From Microvirgula aerodenitrificans DSM 15089 (GTDB taxonomy: Bacteria > Pseudomonadota > Gammaproteobacteria > Burkholderiales > Aquaspirillaceae): a stretch of DNA of 64,000 nucleotides. This document shows positions 63,421 to 64,000 of the stretch, piece after piece. The translations under genes were made by a program, and so were the position numbers. The DNA lies in NCBI RefSeq assembly GCF_000620105.1, contig NZ_JHVK01000016.1, positions 31,405 to 95,404 of the forward strand. The letters run 5' to 3'. Below the pieces are notes generated by a model. That model was not told where the DNA came from and searched no databases. It was given only the letters and a program-made list of their open reading frames with translations. Numbering within the stretch: position 1 is the stretch's first letter; every line of letters begins with the position of its first letter.

Positions 63421-64000
63421 GGACTATTCCCTTCATCCGCGAAAGGCATAGGCAGCACAGATGGAATTCCACCAAATGAATCCCTAATTACGCCAGAAAT
63501 AAATTCGGGGCACGGATTTGGCTTTCCAAAATTCTGAAACAGAGCTGGAACGTATGGATTAAGAGGTTCACCACCAATACGGGCAGGAAGCTTCGACTTA
63601 ATTACCGAAAAACTAACAGCTCCCAGTACATATCCACCACCATAAAACATCGCCCCAACCATCGCCCCTTTCACCACATCCTTCCCCTCCCCATACATCC
63701 CATTCACCGCTACCGTATTCACCCCACCCACCCCCGCCCCTATCACGGCATCACGCCACAGCGACACCCCACGGAACGGATAGGCCACAGCACCGGTCAA
63801 GGCCGCCGCCGCCTGCCCACCGCGGTAAAGCTGCCCCCCGAACAGCTGCCCGGCAGTATCAAATCAGCCTCCCAGCATCGCGCCGATGGTCATTTTCCTG
63901 ACCGTCAGCCCGGCCAGTACTTCCGGACCTGCTGCGACCACCACCATCGGTAGCGACTGACTCAGGTTACTGGCCTGCTGGTAGTGCCAGGCCGGTGGCA
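63417..64000 (-). pseudogene. 3' end of a large surface-protein/polymorphic-toxin-like gene, interrupted by TGA
   Basis: The frame is open from the right edge to 63417, except for one TGA at 63864-63866. Before it: MVVVAAGPEVLAGLTVRKM; after it: FDTAGQLFGGQLYRGGQ, then AVIGAGVGGVNTVAVNGM. Ala/Gly-rich segments like these precede the variable toxin tails of filamentous haemagglutinin- or CDI-type proteins. The last ~75 codons (63417-63640) are more AT-rich and differ in character, like an exchanged toxin tip. The TGA would remove that part. The family assignment is tentative because the rest lies outside the window. Confidence 0.45.

Overview
The window reads as chromosomal DNA of a GC-rich betaproteobacterium of the order Neisseriales. 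The best specific guess is Microvirgula aerodenitrificans or a close relative. That guess rests on the left-hand operon, which has the gene content of a polytheonamide-type proteusin cluster and, from memory, matches the aeronamide (aer) cluster described in that species; it was not checked against a database.

Layout. (1) 1-7707, plus strand: a hypermodified-peptide (proteusin) operon. It holds a cobalamin-type radical SAM C-methyltransferase (5' end outside the window), a precursor with a 100-residue NHLP leader and a 46-residue core, a PoyD-type radical SAM epimerase, an N-methyltransferase, a cyclase-less LanM dehydratase, a trypsin-like protease, and a small protein that copies the protease's N-terminal domain. 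(2) 7697-9780, minus: an alpha/beta hydrolase and a small membrane protein, convergent with that operon. (3) 9941-18487, minus: a secreted collagen-like protein, a giant SpvB/FG-GAP/Rhs/Hint polymorphic toxin and a TPR protein placed like its immunity partner. (4) 18950-19846: an orphan methyltransferase. (5) 19870-24034, minus: an arsRCDA-acr3 arsenic-resistance operon. (6) 24096-28071: AraC regulators, an EamA exporter, a haem-domain protein and a DUF2867 protein.

(7) 28034-42406: a complete iron-acquisition island between two 39-bp near-identical direct repeats. It holds a TonB-dependent receptor, a ShiF-like MFS exporter, iucABCD for aerobactin synthesis, and FhuC/FhuB/FhuF/FhuD-like genes for uptake and iron release. 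iucD carries an in-frame amber codon, and the island ends at a fragment of a TccC-type toxin gene.

(8) 42495-57237: a ClbS/DfsB protein; a RidA / PLP ammonia-lyase / YheO-type regulator operon; a cecR-ybhGFSR-like ABC exporter that also carries its own outer-membrane factor; panB, an AraC regulator, a rhodanese, a chemotaxis receptor and a nicotinamidase-like hydrolase. (9) 57241-62627: the glycolate-oxidation locus glcC / glcDEFG, with two copies of the GntR-type operator and tandem terminators. (10) 62569-64000, minus: an AT-rich module formed by the 3' end of a large, disrupted surface-protein or toxin gene overlapping a two-helix membrane protein.

Functional units are mostly tight operons with ATGA or GTGA start-stop overlaps, which fixed many start codons. 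No rRNA, tRNA, CRISPR array, transposase or integrase was recognised.
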